Shown here piece after piece: positions 1 through 8,425 of a DNA stretch of 64,000 bases. The translations under genes were made by a program, and so were the position numbers. Positions within the stretch are counted from its first letter, which is position 1, and every line of letters begins with the position of its first letter. The notes under the pieces are model-generated. The model was not told the origin of the DNA. It made no database searches and saw only the letters and a program-made list of their open reading frames with translations. The stretch comes from Saccharicrinis aurantiacus (GTDB lineage: Bacteria > Bacteroidota > Bacteroidia > Bacteroidales > Marinilabiliaceae): positions 62,001 to 126,000 of the forward strand of contig NZ_LYBV02000030.1 of the NCBI RefSeq assembly GCF_001660705.2, read 5' to 3'.

Positions 1-463
1 CGGAGCAATTTTTGAAGTGAAAGCTTTAGATATGGAAATTGGTAGCATTACTGGAGGTGGACGTTATGATGACTTAACGGGTATCTTTGGTTTAAAAGAT
101 GTATCAGGAGTTGGTATTTCATTTGGAGCTGATAGAATATACGATGTAATGAATCAATTAGATTTATATCCTAAAGATTCTATTGTATCTACTCGTTTAT
201 TATTTATCAATTTTGGAGAACAAGAAGCACTTTATTCATTAAATGCCTTACAAGAAATTAGAGAAGCTGGTATTAATGCAGAGTTATTTCCTGACGCAGC
301 AAAAATGAAAAAGCAAATGAATTACGCCAATAAAAAAGAAATTGCATTTGTAGCATTGGTGGGAGAAAATGAAATGAAGGAAGGAAAAATCACTCTAAAA
401 AATATGAACTCTGGTGAGCAAAATCTTCTTACCGTAAAAGAGTTAATTGAAGCGGTTAGATAA
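1..463 (+). CDS. hisS: Histidyl-tRNA synthetase, C-terminal part (5' end outside window)
   Basis: The reading frame is open from base 2 and has no start in the window, so this is the 3' part of a gene that begins upstream. The visible part starts just before class II motif 3: it holds GGGRYDDL and then [15 protein letters not shown], the histidine and ATP binding signature of HisRS. The last ~90 residues form the alpha/beta anticodon-binding domain ([15 protein letters not shown]... to the end). The enzyme charges tRNA-His with histidine in the cytoplasm. An ATG-less in-frame GTG at 17 is not a start; it lies inside the catalytic core. A strong hairpin terminator follows 22 bases after the stop. 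Identification is secure from the motifs; only the missing N-terminus limits it. Confidence 0.93.
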   Translation, partial: GAIFEVKALDMEIGSITGGGRYDDLTGIFGLKDVSGVGISFGADRIYDVMNQLDLYPKDSIVSTRLLFINFGEQEALYSLNALQEIREAGINAELFPDAAKMKKQMNYANKKEIAFVALVGENEMKEGKITLKNMNSGEQNLLTVKELIEAVR

Positions 464-484
464 ATAACACTTCATTATAAGATT

Positions 485-518
485 AACCCGAACTCTACTT
501 GTAGAGTTCGGGTTTTTT
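485..518 (+). terminator. Rho-independent terminator of hisS
   Basis: A perfect 14-bp stem (485-498 with 501-514) with a 2-base loop is followed by a run of T. It begins 22 bases after the hisS stop. Confidence 0.9.
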
Positions 519-574
519 GTTTAAATATATAATTTAATGTTAATAAGTGTTTAAGGATTGTTTTGTTGGCCAAA

Positions 575-594
575 TATTTTTGAGTTCCCCCCCC
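575..594 (+). promoter_or_regulatory. Candidate promoter (-7 box TATTTTTG) with C8 tract at the start point
   Basis: TATTTTTG at 575-582 fits the Bacteroidota -7 consensus TAnnTTTG. A run of eight C (587-594) starts five bases later, where transcription should begin. No clear -33 TTTG is seen at the usual spacing. The adaptor gene starts 82 bases after the C tract. Confidence 0.4.
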
Positions 595-675
595 TATTTA
601 GATCCTTTTTACCTGTATTTCTGAGAATCATTAATTAGTTTTGAGCATTCCCAATAACGAAATATTTTTTAATCT

Positions 676-1902
676 ATGTTTAAAAACAAAAACACTGCTA
701 GCATGGTGTCGTATATACAAGCCTTTGCTATATGTGGCATGCTATTAACGCTTTCTTGCCAATCAAAACATACTAAGTTAGTTCGCGGAAACTTCCAATC
801 AGTCACAGTTGATAAGGGAAATATTGAAGTACTCGAACCTGCTGAGGGAACCGCACAACCTTCAAGTAAAGTTATTTTGCTTAGTCCTGCGCCTAGCATA
901 GTAAAAAAGATTTACAAAGAACCAGGACAAAGAGTAAAGCAAGGAGACGCAATTATCATGTTAGATACCAAGGGTGTTGAAAGTTCAATAGAACAGATTA
1001 ACGACCAACTTGCGGTAAAATATAACAACCTTGAGAAAACAAGATTAAGTGCTCGTGCTACAAAAGCCGATCTGGCATATAATTCCGAAACTAAAAAACT
1101 AAAAATAGCATCCATAAAATCAACCATTGAAGATCAGAAACAATTGTTAGATGTGGGTGGTATCTCTCAAGCAAAGTTTGATAAAACGCAACAAGAATTG
1201 GTTTTAGCTCAGAAGGATCTAAAGCTCGTTCAAGAAAAAAACGTTATTAAATTGGCTCAACTTGCCACGGAAGAGAAAGGTTTGTTGTTGCAAATTTCAA
1301 TGCAAGAAAAGGACCTAGCTTTAAAGAAGGAGTTATTACAGAAGATGATAGTAAAAGCCCCTTCTGATGGTATAATTTTAAGTGTAGAAGCCAAAGCAGG
1401 AGAGAAGATTCAAGGAGAGAAGGTATTGGTAAACATGTCTGATTTGAGTAGACTAAAAATTGCGGCATCTGTAGAAAGTAAGCGCAAACGGATGATTAAA
1501 ACGGGTAAGCGCGCCTATGTAATTGTTGATGGAGAGCGTTTTCCAGGTCGTATTGGTTCAGTAATGCCGCAAATAGAGAATGGTAAATTACGTTTCTCAA
1601 TTCATTTATCAGATGATTTAGATGTAAAATTAATTCCCAATCAACGTGTAGATGTTGAAATAGTTAGAATTGGTAAATATAAAGTAAACCGTTTAAAGGT
1701 TGGTGGTTCAATTACCGATAAAAACGATAATGAGTTATTGGTTGTTAAAGGGGATAGTGCCATCCTGAAAACAGTTAAACTTGGTTTAGTTACCGATCAA
1801 TACATAGAAGTAAAGGAAGGGTTAGAAGAAGGAGATGAGGTAATTATATCTTCAGATTTTCAACTTCAAAAATTGCCTGCATATTATATCGAGAATAATT
1901 AA
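676..1902 (+). CDS. Efflux periplasmic adaptor (HlyD/MFP family) lipoprotein
   Basis: Membrane fusion proteins bridge an inner-membrane pump and an outer-membrane TolC channel. An N-terminal hydrophobic stretch ends in a lipobox (LTLSC, Cys28), so it is probably a lipoprotein. Residues ~45-95 form the first half of a lipoyl/barrel-sandwich domain (KIYKEPGQRVKQGDAIIMLD). Residues ~95-220 are a long helical hairpin rich in K, E, Q and L. The second lipoyl half follows (KAPSDGIILSVEAKAGEKI), then a beta-barrel and membrane-proximal domain with LKTVKLGLVTDQYIEVKEGLEEGDEVIIS. The 408-residue length is normal. A second in-frame ATG at 703 would give a shorter, more typical signal peptide. The TolC-like gene follows after 11 bases, so the two form an operon; no pump gene is present, so the substrate is unknown. 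Confidence 0.85.
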   Translation: MFKNKNTASMVSYIQAFAICGMLLTLSCQSKHTKLVRGNFQSVTVDKGNIEVLEPAEGTAQPSSKVILLSPAPSIVKKIYKEPGQRVKQGDAIIMLDTKGVESSIEQINDQLAVKYNNLEKTRLSARATKADLAYNSETKKLKIASIKSTIEDQKQLLDVGGISQAKFDKTQQELVLAQKDLKLVQEKNVIKLAQLATEEKGLLLQISMQEKDLALKKELLQKMIVKAPSDGIILSVEAKAGEKIQGEKVLVNMSDLSRLKIAASVESKRKRMIKTGKRAYVIVDGERFPGRIGSVMPQIENGKLRFSIHLSDDLDVKLIPNQRVDVEIVRIGKYKVNRLKVGGSITDKNDNELLVVKGDSAILKTVKLGLVTDQYIEVKEGLEEGDEVIISSDFQLQKLPAYYIENN

Positions 1903-1913
1903 AAACAGATCCA

Positions 1914-3416
1914 ATGAGAGCATTTATAGTATTCCTATTTCTGTCGGGTTTTATTGGTGCGTTTGCAATAAAACCTCCAAAAGAAGAAAGAGTAAGAAAG
2001 ACCATTCCTCTAAGTTTGCAGAATGTTGTAGATTTGGCAATTAGTCAGTCATCTTCAGTGAAATATGCGCAAAATAGATATGAAAATTATTATTGGAGAT
2101 GGAAGAATTTCCAAGCGCAATTTATGCCACAGTTAGTTTTACGTGGTAATTTACCCGAGTATGTTGAAGGTACTGAACCCGTAAAGCAAAATGATGGTAG
2201 TATTGAGTTTAAAGAAGTGGGTCGTTTTCAAAATACAGCATCTTTATCAGTAAATCAATCAATACCACAAACCGGTACACGTATTTACGCCAGTAGTTCT
2301 ATATTTAGAAATGAAGATTTAATAAAAGACGATATTAATTTCTCAGGAGATCCATTTTTGGTAGGTTTTACGCAACCCATATTTGCCTACAATTGGATGA
2401 AATGGTCAAAGAAAACAGAACCCTTAATTTATACAGAGGCACAAAAACAGTATATACAATCCATTGAGCAAATATCAAGGACAGCAACATCGCGTTTTTT
2501 TAGATATATGCGAGTGCAAACCAATTACAAGTTGGCCGAAAATAATTTAGCTAACAGTGAAGATAATTTGCGTATTGCTAAAGTAAAAATGCAGCTAGGA
2601 ACCATAAGTGCAAACGATTTTTCGCGTATTCGTTTATCAGTTTTAACAGCTCGTAAAGCATTAACGCAGGCCAATATGGATCTTAAAAATGCCGATTTTG
2701 AGTTGAAATCTTATATCGGCCTAGAACAGGCTACTGCAATTGAGTTATCAATGCCTCTTAATATGACTTTATTTAAGGTAGATGCAGAGAAAGCCTTAGA
2801 AGAGGCAAATAATAATCGTAAGGAAAAGGAGCAGTACGAACGTAGGTTAATTGAAGCAGATAGAGACTTGACCAAAGCAAAGCGAAATAATGGCTTGGCT
2901 GCTACTTTGCACGGAAGTTATGGTACTTCAAACATTTCGCCTGATTTAGCTGGGGTATATGATGATCCTGCCAACCAAAAAGCGGTGCGTCTATCCGTTG
3001 CAATTCCTATTTTAGATTGGGGTAAATCGAGCTCAAACGTAAAATTAGCTGAGAGTAAGCGAGATTTAGTTTTATTCGATGTACAGCAGGATAGAGAAAA
3101 TTTTGAGCGTACCGTAGTTGTGCAAGTAGAGCAATTTGGTTTGTTAAAAGAGCAATTAGAAATTGCCAAGGAAGCCGATAAAGTTGCAGGTAATGGATAC
3201 GAAATTGCCATTAAGAAATTTCAGAATGGAGAAATAAGTATTACCGATTTAAATATTTCTTTATCAGATAGAGAAAAAGCAAAACGCGATTATATTTCGT
3301 CGCTTGAATCTTATTGGGTAGCTTATTATCGTTTACGCGAACTTACCTTATACGATTTTGTAGCTGATAGCAAAATATACTACGAAAATCCGTTATTGGT
3401 TAATGTGAAAAAATAA
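1914..3416 (+). CDS. TolC-family outer-membrane efflux channel
   Basis: This 500-residue protein has a signal peptide (residues 1-18, ending near GAFA) and the two long helical repeats of the outer membrane efflux protein family. The first is around residues 30-260, with the typical 'LAENNLANSEDNLRIAKVKMQLGTIS' arrangement that leads into a conserved helix turn. The second is around 290-490, with YEIAIKKFQNGEISITDL. It forms the trimeric exit duct that works with the adaptor encoded 11 bases upstream. The two genes end at a strong hairpin. The inner-membrane component (ABC permease or RND protein) is not next to them, so the pump must be encoded elsewhere or shared. Family assignment is firm; transported substrate cannot be told. 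Confidence 0.85.
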   Translation: MRAFIVFLFLSGFIGAFAIKPPKEERVRKTIPLSLQNVVDLAISQSSSVKYAQNRYENYYWRWKNFQAQFMPQLVLRGNLPEYVEGTEPVKQNDGSIEFKEVGRFQNTASLSVNQSIPQTGTRIYASSSIFRNEDLIKDDINFSGDPFLVGFTQPIFAYNWMKWSKKTEPLIYTEAQKQYIQSIEQISRTATSRFFRYMRVQTNYKLAENNLANSEDNLRIAKVKMQLGTISANDFSRIRLSVLTARKALTQANMDLKNADFELKSYIGLEQATAIELSMPLNMTLFKVDAEKALEEANNNRKEKEQYERRLIEADRDLTKAKRNNGLAATLHGSYGTSNISPDLAGVYDDPANQKAVRLSVAIPILDWGKSSSNVKLAESKRDLVLFDVQQDRENFERTVVVQVEQFGLLKEQLEIAKEADKVAGNGYEIAIKKFQNGEISITDLNISLSDREKAKRDYISSLESYWVAYYRLRELTLYDFVADSKIYYENPLLVNVKK

Positions 3417-3464
3417 AAATATCCATGCCTTCTATTGAATTAATAAGGAGGCATGGATATTTCT
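3417..3464 (+). terminator. Hairpin terminator after the TolC-like gene
   Basis: A perfect 14-bp inverted repeat (3417-3430 with 3449-3462) starts directly after the stop codon and ends in TTTCTT. Its symmetry would let it also serve the convergent minus-strand gene at 3507-3749. Confidence 0.75.
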
Positions 3465-3506
3465 TCATATTTTTAGTTGAAACCTGCTTTTTAGTATTGT
3501 AACTAC

Positions 3507-3749
3507 CTATTCTGTTTGGCTCTTCCAGCTAACATCACAAGCCTCGTTTAATATTTCAAATACCTCAAACTCATCCAAATTTGTTTGTTTGAGTAAGGTG
3601 TCCTTAAAATTATCGGCAAACATATTCATGTAGCTAAAATCACCACCCGAGTTCAATAACTCTTTCGCATACGGCGCAAAAAGCTTAACCAATTCTGTAA
3701 TTATATCTTCTCTACTGCTTGTTGAATTTACCTTATCTATATTATTCAT
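3507..3749 (-). CDS. Small hypothetical protein (80 aa)
   Basis: I do not recognise this protein. It is acidic and predicted mostly helical, with no signal peptide or membrane segment. Its middle part (ITELVKLFAPYAKELLNSGGDFSYMNMFADNF) reads like a compact helical domain, and there are few charged repeats that would mark a spurious frame. It sits alone between the TolC-like gene (convergent, sharing the hairpin at 3417-3464) and the end of the cellulase locus. The frame is closed by stops on both sides and no competing frame is open across the region. It could be a small regulatory protein, but nothing in the sequence shows that. Confidence 0.5.
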   Translation of the reverse strand: MNNIDKVNSTSSREDIITELVKLFAPYAKELLNSGGDFSYMNMFADNFKDTLLKQTNLDEFEVFEILNEACDVSWKSQTE

Positions 3750-3839
3750 GTGAATTTTTATTTTACGCTGTAAAAATAGAAATATTAGAATAATACTTGA
3801 TATATTTTAAAAATTGCTCTTGTTCAATCAGTAAAAATG

Positions 3840-3956
3840 AGTTCGATGTTATAAGTTTCAGTTATTAAAAAAATAACTTGTAGCTTATAATTATTAATCA
3901 GGACATACTTTGTTAATAAATAGATAAACTGCCTATTATTTATCCAACATCGAACT
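3840..3956. other. Long-range inverted repeat downstream of the GH5_1 gene
   Basis: An 11-base sequence at 3840-3850 (AGTTCGATGTT) is repeated as its exact reverse complement at 3946-3956, about 95 bases away. The repeat lies 16-132 bases past the stop of the GH5_1 gene. It could fold into the 3' end of that transcript. There is no T tract of terminator type next to it. Confidence 0.35.
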
Positions 3957-3971
3957 TTATAATTATCAGTA

Positions 3972-6152
3972 TTATTTTATTATGATGGTTTCAGTAACAT
4001 AACTATCATCATTGTAACGAATAGTTACAAAGTAAATTCCGGTAGAAAATTTTTCAAGATTAACTTTATACGTATTCATTCCGGCCACGTTAGCATTATA
4101 CAATAACTCTCCCTTGCTGCTGGTTACTTTGATATAGTTAGCATCTACAATTCCATCAACAGTAAAAATTCCATTCGATGGATTTGGGAAAATAGATAAA
4201 GTTGAATTGTTTGTAACCGTTTTCATACCAGTAGAGCTCTTAGTCATTCCAAATATTTCAACATGTGACCATGCAAAAGAAGCTTTGTACGAAATATAAT
4301 AATTGCCATCTATTTTAGCAGGCATTTCATCAGCCCAAGTATTGGTAAAATCAGTTCCGTTAATAAGCAATGAATCTAAATTCCATGAACTAACATATGA
4401 AATATCCTCATCTGTAACCCAACAATAATCACCTGCACCATCTTGCTTGTAAGTTAAGCTTATCGATGTAGGATTAGTGCATCCGTTACTAAGTATTGTA
4501 AATACTGCATTAATTACTTTGTTGGTATTCATTACTACCTCAGTCGGATTTTCATTTGAACTAACATCACCTGTCCATTCTTTAAATGTATAACCAGACT
4601 CAGCCGTAGCAGTTAAACTCACAATAGTACCATCAGTAAACGTATTTCCTGCTGGTATATGGCTTACTGTACCCATGCCGCTAGTAGTATTTGTTAATGT
4701 ATAAGTAATAGCATCTGTTACAGTAATATTACTGGTTGCCGTAAAATCGCCATCATTTGTAATAGCACTTATTGTGGCATTACCAATAGATACTGCAGTA
4801 ATTTCACCCAAACTATTTACAGTAGCTACAGTTTCATTACTACTTTTCCAAGTTACATTTTTATTACTTGCATTACTCGGAGATATATTTGCAGTTATTT
4901 GTGTATTTTGGCCAACATTTAGAGTTGTACTATCAGGGTTAACACTTATGCCATCTACTGGTATAACCACGCTAGTTTGGCAATTTGGTATCTCGCTTAC
5001 TAAATAAGGGCGCAGTTTGTCCATTTTCCAATCCACAACGTTTTGCCACTGATCATCTAACAACCCACCTGTATCACCTGAATTTGGATTCCAACACCAA
5101 AATGTCCAATGATGTCCTTTTTCTCCCATGAAAGCCACAAACTTATCAAACCAAACTTCATCTTGGCCACCTTCATCCTTAATACCAAATTCACCAAAAA
5201 ATAGTGGCGAAGTATTTAAAGTATGTAAATAATTAAAGTTCTCTTCCCATATGCCGGGCATATTATCCGGAAAATCTGGGCTCGAAAACCAATCTTGCAT
5301 ATGCACTGTTGGTCCATATTCATGTGGCGAATAAACTAATTTTTCAGGATGCGTTAATTCAACAGGATAATCCCTTGCACCTTGCAAATTGCCACCCCAC
5401 CAATAACTAGTTTCTTCAAACTCCTCCGTTCCTTCAACCATAATTAGCACATCAGGGTTAACCTCTAAAATTGCATTACCACATTCTTGTGCAGCCAATC
5501 TCCAATCATTCTTAATATCACCAGTTCCCCATCTCGATCCACCACCGTATGCACCATGTGGTTCGTTATTAATATCCATTGCAATAACCGCATCATATTC
5601 TTTGTATCGCTCGGTTATAAAAATCCAATCTTCAATCCATTTTGCATGACTTACCTTCTCGGTATACCACAATTCTTCTGTCATATAGCCATCAGGTTCT
5701 CGAGAGTGATTATCTAATATCACCTTCATATTATTTTCTTGACACCATTGTATAGCAATATCCAATATTTCTAACGATTTGGTTTTGGTGGCTTCAATTT
5801 CATTCATAGGTGAAACACCCGAGTATGGGTCAGTTCCATATGCATTTATGTCACCACTAATATCCTGTGTTAATATGGCATTATTCCAAGGTATCCGGAT
5901 ACAATTAAACCCTAAATCCTTTATTTGTTGCAACATGCTTTTATGGTCACGTGCCCAAATGCCATGAAAATACCCCATCTGAGTTTCAAAGCCAAACCAA
6001 TTTACGCCACGTAAAAAAACCTCCTTACCATCAGCATCAAATAACTGATTACCCTGAGCTGTTAAATAGTTTTTTTTGCAAGTTTCTGCATTCATGCACA
6101 AACTAATTAGCAATAGGCATGCAAATATGAGCAACTGTTTTATTTTTTTCAT
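3972..6152 (-). CDS. GH5 subfamily 1 endo-beta-1,4-glucanase, T9SS-secreted
   Basis: This endoglucanase should cut internal bonds of cellulose outside the cell. Signal peptide 1-22; GH5 catalytic domain ~28-388; BIG2 Ig-like domain ~397-479; bacterial repeat (InlB B-repeat-like) ~483-552; shared uncharacterised module 558-635; T9SS type A sorting domain ~650-726, ending in TIIIK. The catalytic domain closely follows the pattern of the Acidothermus E1 enzyme (GH5_1): RGVNWFGFET near 49-57, SYWWGGNLQGA near 249-259, DFPDNMPGIW near 293-302. The acid/base is Glu197 in INNEP and the nucleophile is Glu321 in FFGEFG. It is the last gene of the minus-strand cellulase locus, 255 bases after the GH5-like gene, with a palindromic intergenic element in that gap. 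The subfamily is from memory of motif patterns, the GH5 call itself is firm. Confidence 0.92.
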   Translation of the reverse strand: MKKIKQLLIFACLLLISLCMNAETCKKNYLTAQGNQLFDADGKEVFLRGVNWFGFETQMGYFHGIWARDHKSMLQQIKDLGFNCIRIPWNNAILTQDISGDINAYGTDPYSGVSPMNEIEATKTKSLEILDIAIQWCQENNMKVILDNHSREPDGYMTEELWYTEKVSHAKWIEDWIFITERYKEYDAVIAMDINNEPHGAYGGGSRWGTGDIKNDWRLAAQECGNAILEVNPDVLIMVEGTEEFEETSYWWGGNLQGARDYPVELTHPEKLVYSPHEYGPTVHMQDWFSSPDFPDNMPGIWEENFNYLHTLNTSPLFFGEFGIKDEGGQDEVWFDKFVAFMGEKGHHWTFWCWNPNSGDTGGLLDDQWQNVVDWKMDKLRPYLVSEIPNCQTSVVIPVDGISVNPDSTTLNVGQNTQITANISPSNASNKNVTWKSSNETVATVNSLGEITAVSIGNATISAITNDGDFTATSNITVTDAITYTLTNTTSGMGTVSHIPAGNTFTDGTIVSLTATAESGYTFKEWTGDVSSNENPTEVVMNTNKVINAVFTILSNGCTNPTSISLTYKQDGAGDYCWVTDEDISYVSSWNLDSLLINGTDFTNTWADEMPAKIDGNYYISYKASFAWSHVEIFGMTKSSTGMKTVTNNSTLSIFPNPSNGIFTVDGIVDANYIKVTSSKGELLYNANVAGMNTYKVNLEKFSTGIYFVTIRYNDDSYVTETIIIK

Positions 6153-6204
6153 AATTTCAGTTTTAATTGATTAATCAATTCTTCTTTATTATTGGAGCTT
6201 TCCT

Positions 6205-6300
6205 TCGCCTCAAAAGCTCAGGCCGGGCTATACACTATATCTTTGTTTCGCCATAATGGGCTCACAAAGGATGCCGTTCCTATCCTTGAGCCAATTGGGT
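6205..6300. repeat. Candidate Bacteroidota intergenic palindromic element
   Basis: This GC-richer stretch in an AT-rich gap contains GGGCTATACACTATATC, then CAAAGGATGCCGTTCCTATC. GGCTCA(CA)AAGGAT at 6259-6272 pairs with ATCCTTGAGCC at 6282-6292, leaving a 9-base loop. The word order (GGCTAT..CACTATAT..AAAGGATGCCG..) resembles a short intergenic repeat that I recall from many Bacteroidota genomes; the family is unverified here. It would lie in the 5' region of the GH5_1 gene. Confidence 0.4.
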
Positions 6301-6361
6301 TCGGTGTGTATATAAATTATAAGTGTAATGTATTATCAATAAGTTAGCTTTATTAAGCTAA

Positions 6362-6401
6362 AATAAGCTAGGTAGCATACTACAGAATTGCTACCTAGCG
6401 C
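6362..6401 (-). terminator. Hairpin terminator of the GH5-like gene
   Basis: A perfect 11-bp stem (6367-6377 with 6389-6399; GCTAGGTAGCA and its complement) lies 9 bases after the stop of the gene at 6408. Read on the minus strand it is followed by TTATTTT. Confidence 0.75.
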
Positions 6402-6407
6402 ACTTTT

Positions 6408-8270
6408 TTATTTAATAACTATCTTTTTTGTATTAACGGAACCATCCACATATTGTAGTTTTACAAAGTATGATCCGGTTGAATATGCAGATACAGGAAT
6501 CTCAATAGAATTACAATCGGCTATTTCCTTAAATGCTACTTTTGTACCAGTTGCATTTAATATAGTATAAGAACTTACATTGATTGTATTTTTAATATTA
6601 ACAACATCGCTACTTGGGTTAGGATATATTATAATATCTGTAGAATTGCTTATTGCATCATGCGAAATTGATTTTAGATCGCTACTAATAACTTCAATAT
6701 GCGACCAATCATATGATCCTTTATAATAGATATTGTATAAACCATCAATTTTATCAGGAAAGCTATTGGTATACGTGTTGGTAATATCAACACCATTAAT
6801 CTCAATTATATCTGTATTCCATGAGTTGATGTAGCTTAAATCAGCAGAGGTTTGCCAGCAGAATTCTCCTTCACCATCAACTTTATGAGGTAATACAATG
6901 CTACTAGGATTGGCACATGCAGGTTCTCTTTTTATTACCGTAACCACACAGCTGTCGATAAAGCTACCATCATTTGTTGTAACTGTAATAATAGTTTCAC
7001 CTTCTAAAATTGCAGTGATTGTTCCACTACTTATAGTAGCAACAGTTGGTACTGATGATTCCCAGGTAACTCTTTTATCAGAAGCGTTACTAGGTATTAG
7101 GCTAGCAGTGAGTTTAATTGATTTGCTCTCTTCAATAATTACAGAATCATCAGAAAGTGTTACTCCAGTAGCAGGCACTAATACAGAACCTATCGGATAG
7201 ATTAAGTTAGGATGATTGTTGTAAAAATTATTAGTTGCTTCGGCTATATTCTCAAAGGTACCATGTCCGTCATTCTGTGGTGTTTTCCAAGCGCATACGC
7301 CATCAAAACCATTTGTATAGGCACTTTCGTACATTTCAGAAACTGTTTGACAAACATATTTATCGCAAACATCATTTCCTTCTGATTCTCCTACAATAAC
7401 AGGTCTGTCATCAACGTCGTATTCGGCGGTGGTCATTGTAAAAGGTGAACTCATCCATTCTGATTGCCAAGGGTACCAGTGGTATTGATAGAAATCAAGA
7501 AATGCATTAGGGTTATTGATAGCTGCAGATAGCGCTTCATCAGAAAACATATTACCTTCATAATCACCCCAATCATCATAAATAGGCGAATTCCATTTTG
7601 GTGCAGCAGAACCAGTTGTTACAAACTTTGTTGAGTTTTCATGAATTGCAGCAGCTAGCATAGCATGCATTTTTTGAACGTCGTTGAACTCTTGCGGACC
7701 ATGTTCTGAATTTTCAAACATCCACTCAGGCTCATTACAAATTTCCCAAGCCAATAAGTAGGTTCTGTTATCATAGCGCTCAAGCATTGGTATTAAAACA
7801 TTATCGATATAACTTTGAATATTTGCTTCGCTTTGAATCCACTTTCTCCATTCAGCAGTTGTTGCATATCCATCTTTAGTTATATCAAACGAGAAAAGTG
7901 CTGGCATAACATAAACTTCATTTTCTTCGGATACATTCATTAAATGATCCATATGATCCCAAAAAATATCATTTGTGCCGTCAACAAAGCCTGTAGCATC
8001 AATGTTAGGGCTAAATTCTCCCGACATGTGTACCCAAACTCTTGCTAGGTTAATATTGTTTTGTTTGTATTTTTCAAATTCGTTAGACCACCATTCAGGC
8101 TCAAAGTCATGACGGCCAAAATCGCCAAATAAATGCCAAGGGGTGTTAATTCCATTGAACCATATTTCACTATTATCTACAGTAAATTTATTACCACTAA
8201 TCTTTACATTTTGTGCAACCATTGTACCTATAGTACTCAATATTGCGAGTATTAATATTATTTTTTTCAT
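6408..8270 (-). CDS. GH5-like clan GH-A hydrolase (mannanase type), T9SS-secreted
   Basis: A secreted glycoside hydrolase of the GH5/clan A TIM-barrel type, most like beta-mannanases. Signal peptide 1-20; catalytic domain ~21-355; BIG2 ~365-446; shared uncharacterised module 451-529; T9SS sorting domain ~543-620, ending KKIVIK. The likely acid/base is Glu180 in AWEICNEPEW and the nucleophile Glu295 in VIVGESEG; the LARVWVHMSG strand (75-84) fits the GH5 arrangement. Unlike the GH5_1, GH48 and GH9 proteins it lacks the InlB-like repeat between BIG2 and the shared module. The mannan preference is inference from the general look of the domain; cellulase or xyloglucanase activity is possible. In the locus it would remove hemicellulose that coats cellulose. 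Confidence 0.82.
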   Translation of the reverse strand: MKKIILILAILSTIGTMVAQNVKISGNKFTVDNSEIWFNGINTPWHLFGDFGRHDFEPEWWSNEFEKYKQNNINLARVWVHMSGEFSPNIDATGFVDGTNDIFWDHMDHLMNVSEENEVYVMPALFSFDITKDGYATTAEWRKWIQSEANIQSYIDNVLIPMLERYDNRTYLLAWEICNEPEWMFENSEHGPQEFNDVQKMHAMLAAAIHENSTKFVTTGSAAPKWNSPIYDDWGDYEGNMFSDEALSAAINNPNAFLDFYQYHWYPWQSEWMSSPFTMTTAEYDVDDRPVIVGESEGNDVCDKYVCQTVSEMYESAYTNGFDGVCAWKTPQNDGHGTFENIAEATNNFYNNHPNLIYPIGSVLVPATGVTLSDDSVIIEESKSIKLTASLIPSNASDKRVTWESSVPTVATISSGTITAILEGETIITVTTNDGSFIDSCVVTVIKREPACANPSSIVLPHKVDGEGEFCWQTSADLSYINSWNTDIIEINGVDITNTYTNSFPDKIDGLYNIYYKGSYDWSHIEVISSDLKSISHDAISNSTDIIIYPNPSSDVVNIKNTINVSSYTILNATGTKVAFKEIADCNSIEIPVSAYSTGSYFVKLQYVDGSVNTKKIVIK

Positions 8271-8379
8271 TGTTGTAGTTTTGTTTCTTCTTGGATTAGA
8301 GTTTGTAAAGTAGTTTTATGATGTTTGTAAAATTCAGAAGTGACTTACAATTTTTCAGTACTACTTTAAATAACTTTAT

Positions 8380-8414
8380 ATAAAAAAACCGATGCAGAAT
8401 ATTCTGCATCGGTT
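8380..8414 (-). terminator. Rho-independent terminator of the tandem GH48 gene
   Basis: A perfect 28-base palindrome (8387-8414) with no loop bases ends, on the minus strand, in a run of seven T. It starts 12 bases after the stop at 8426. This is the strongest terminator of the cellulase locus. Confidence 0.9.
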
Positions 8415-8425
8415 AACCAAGAAAA

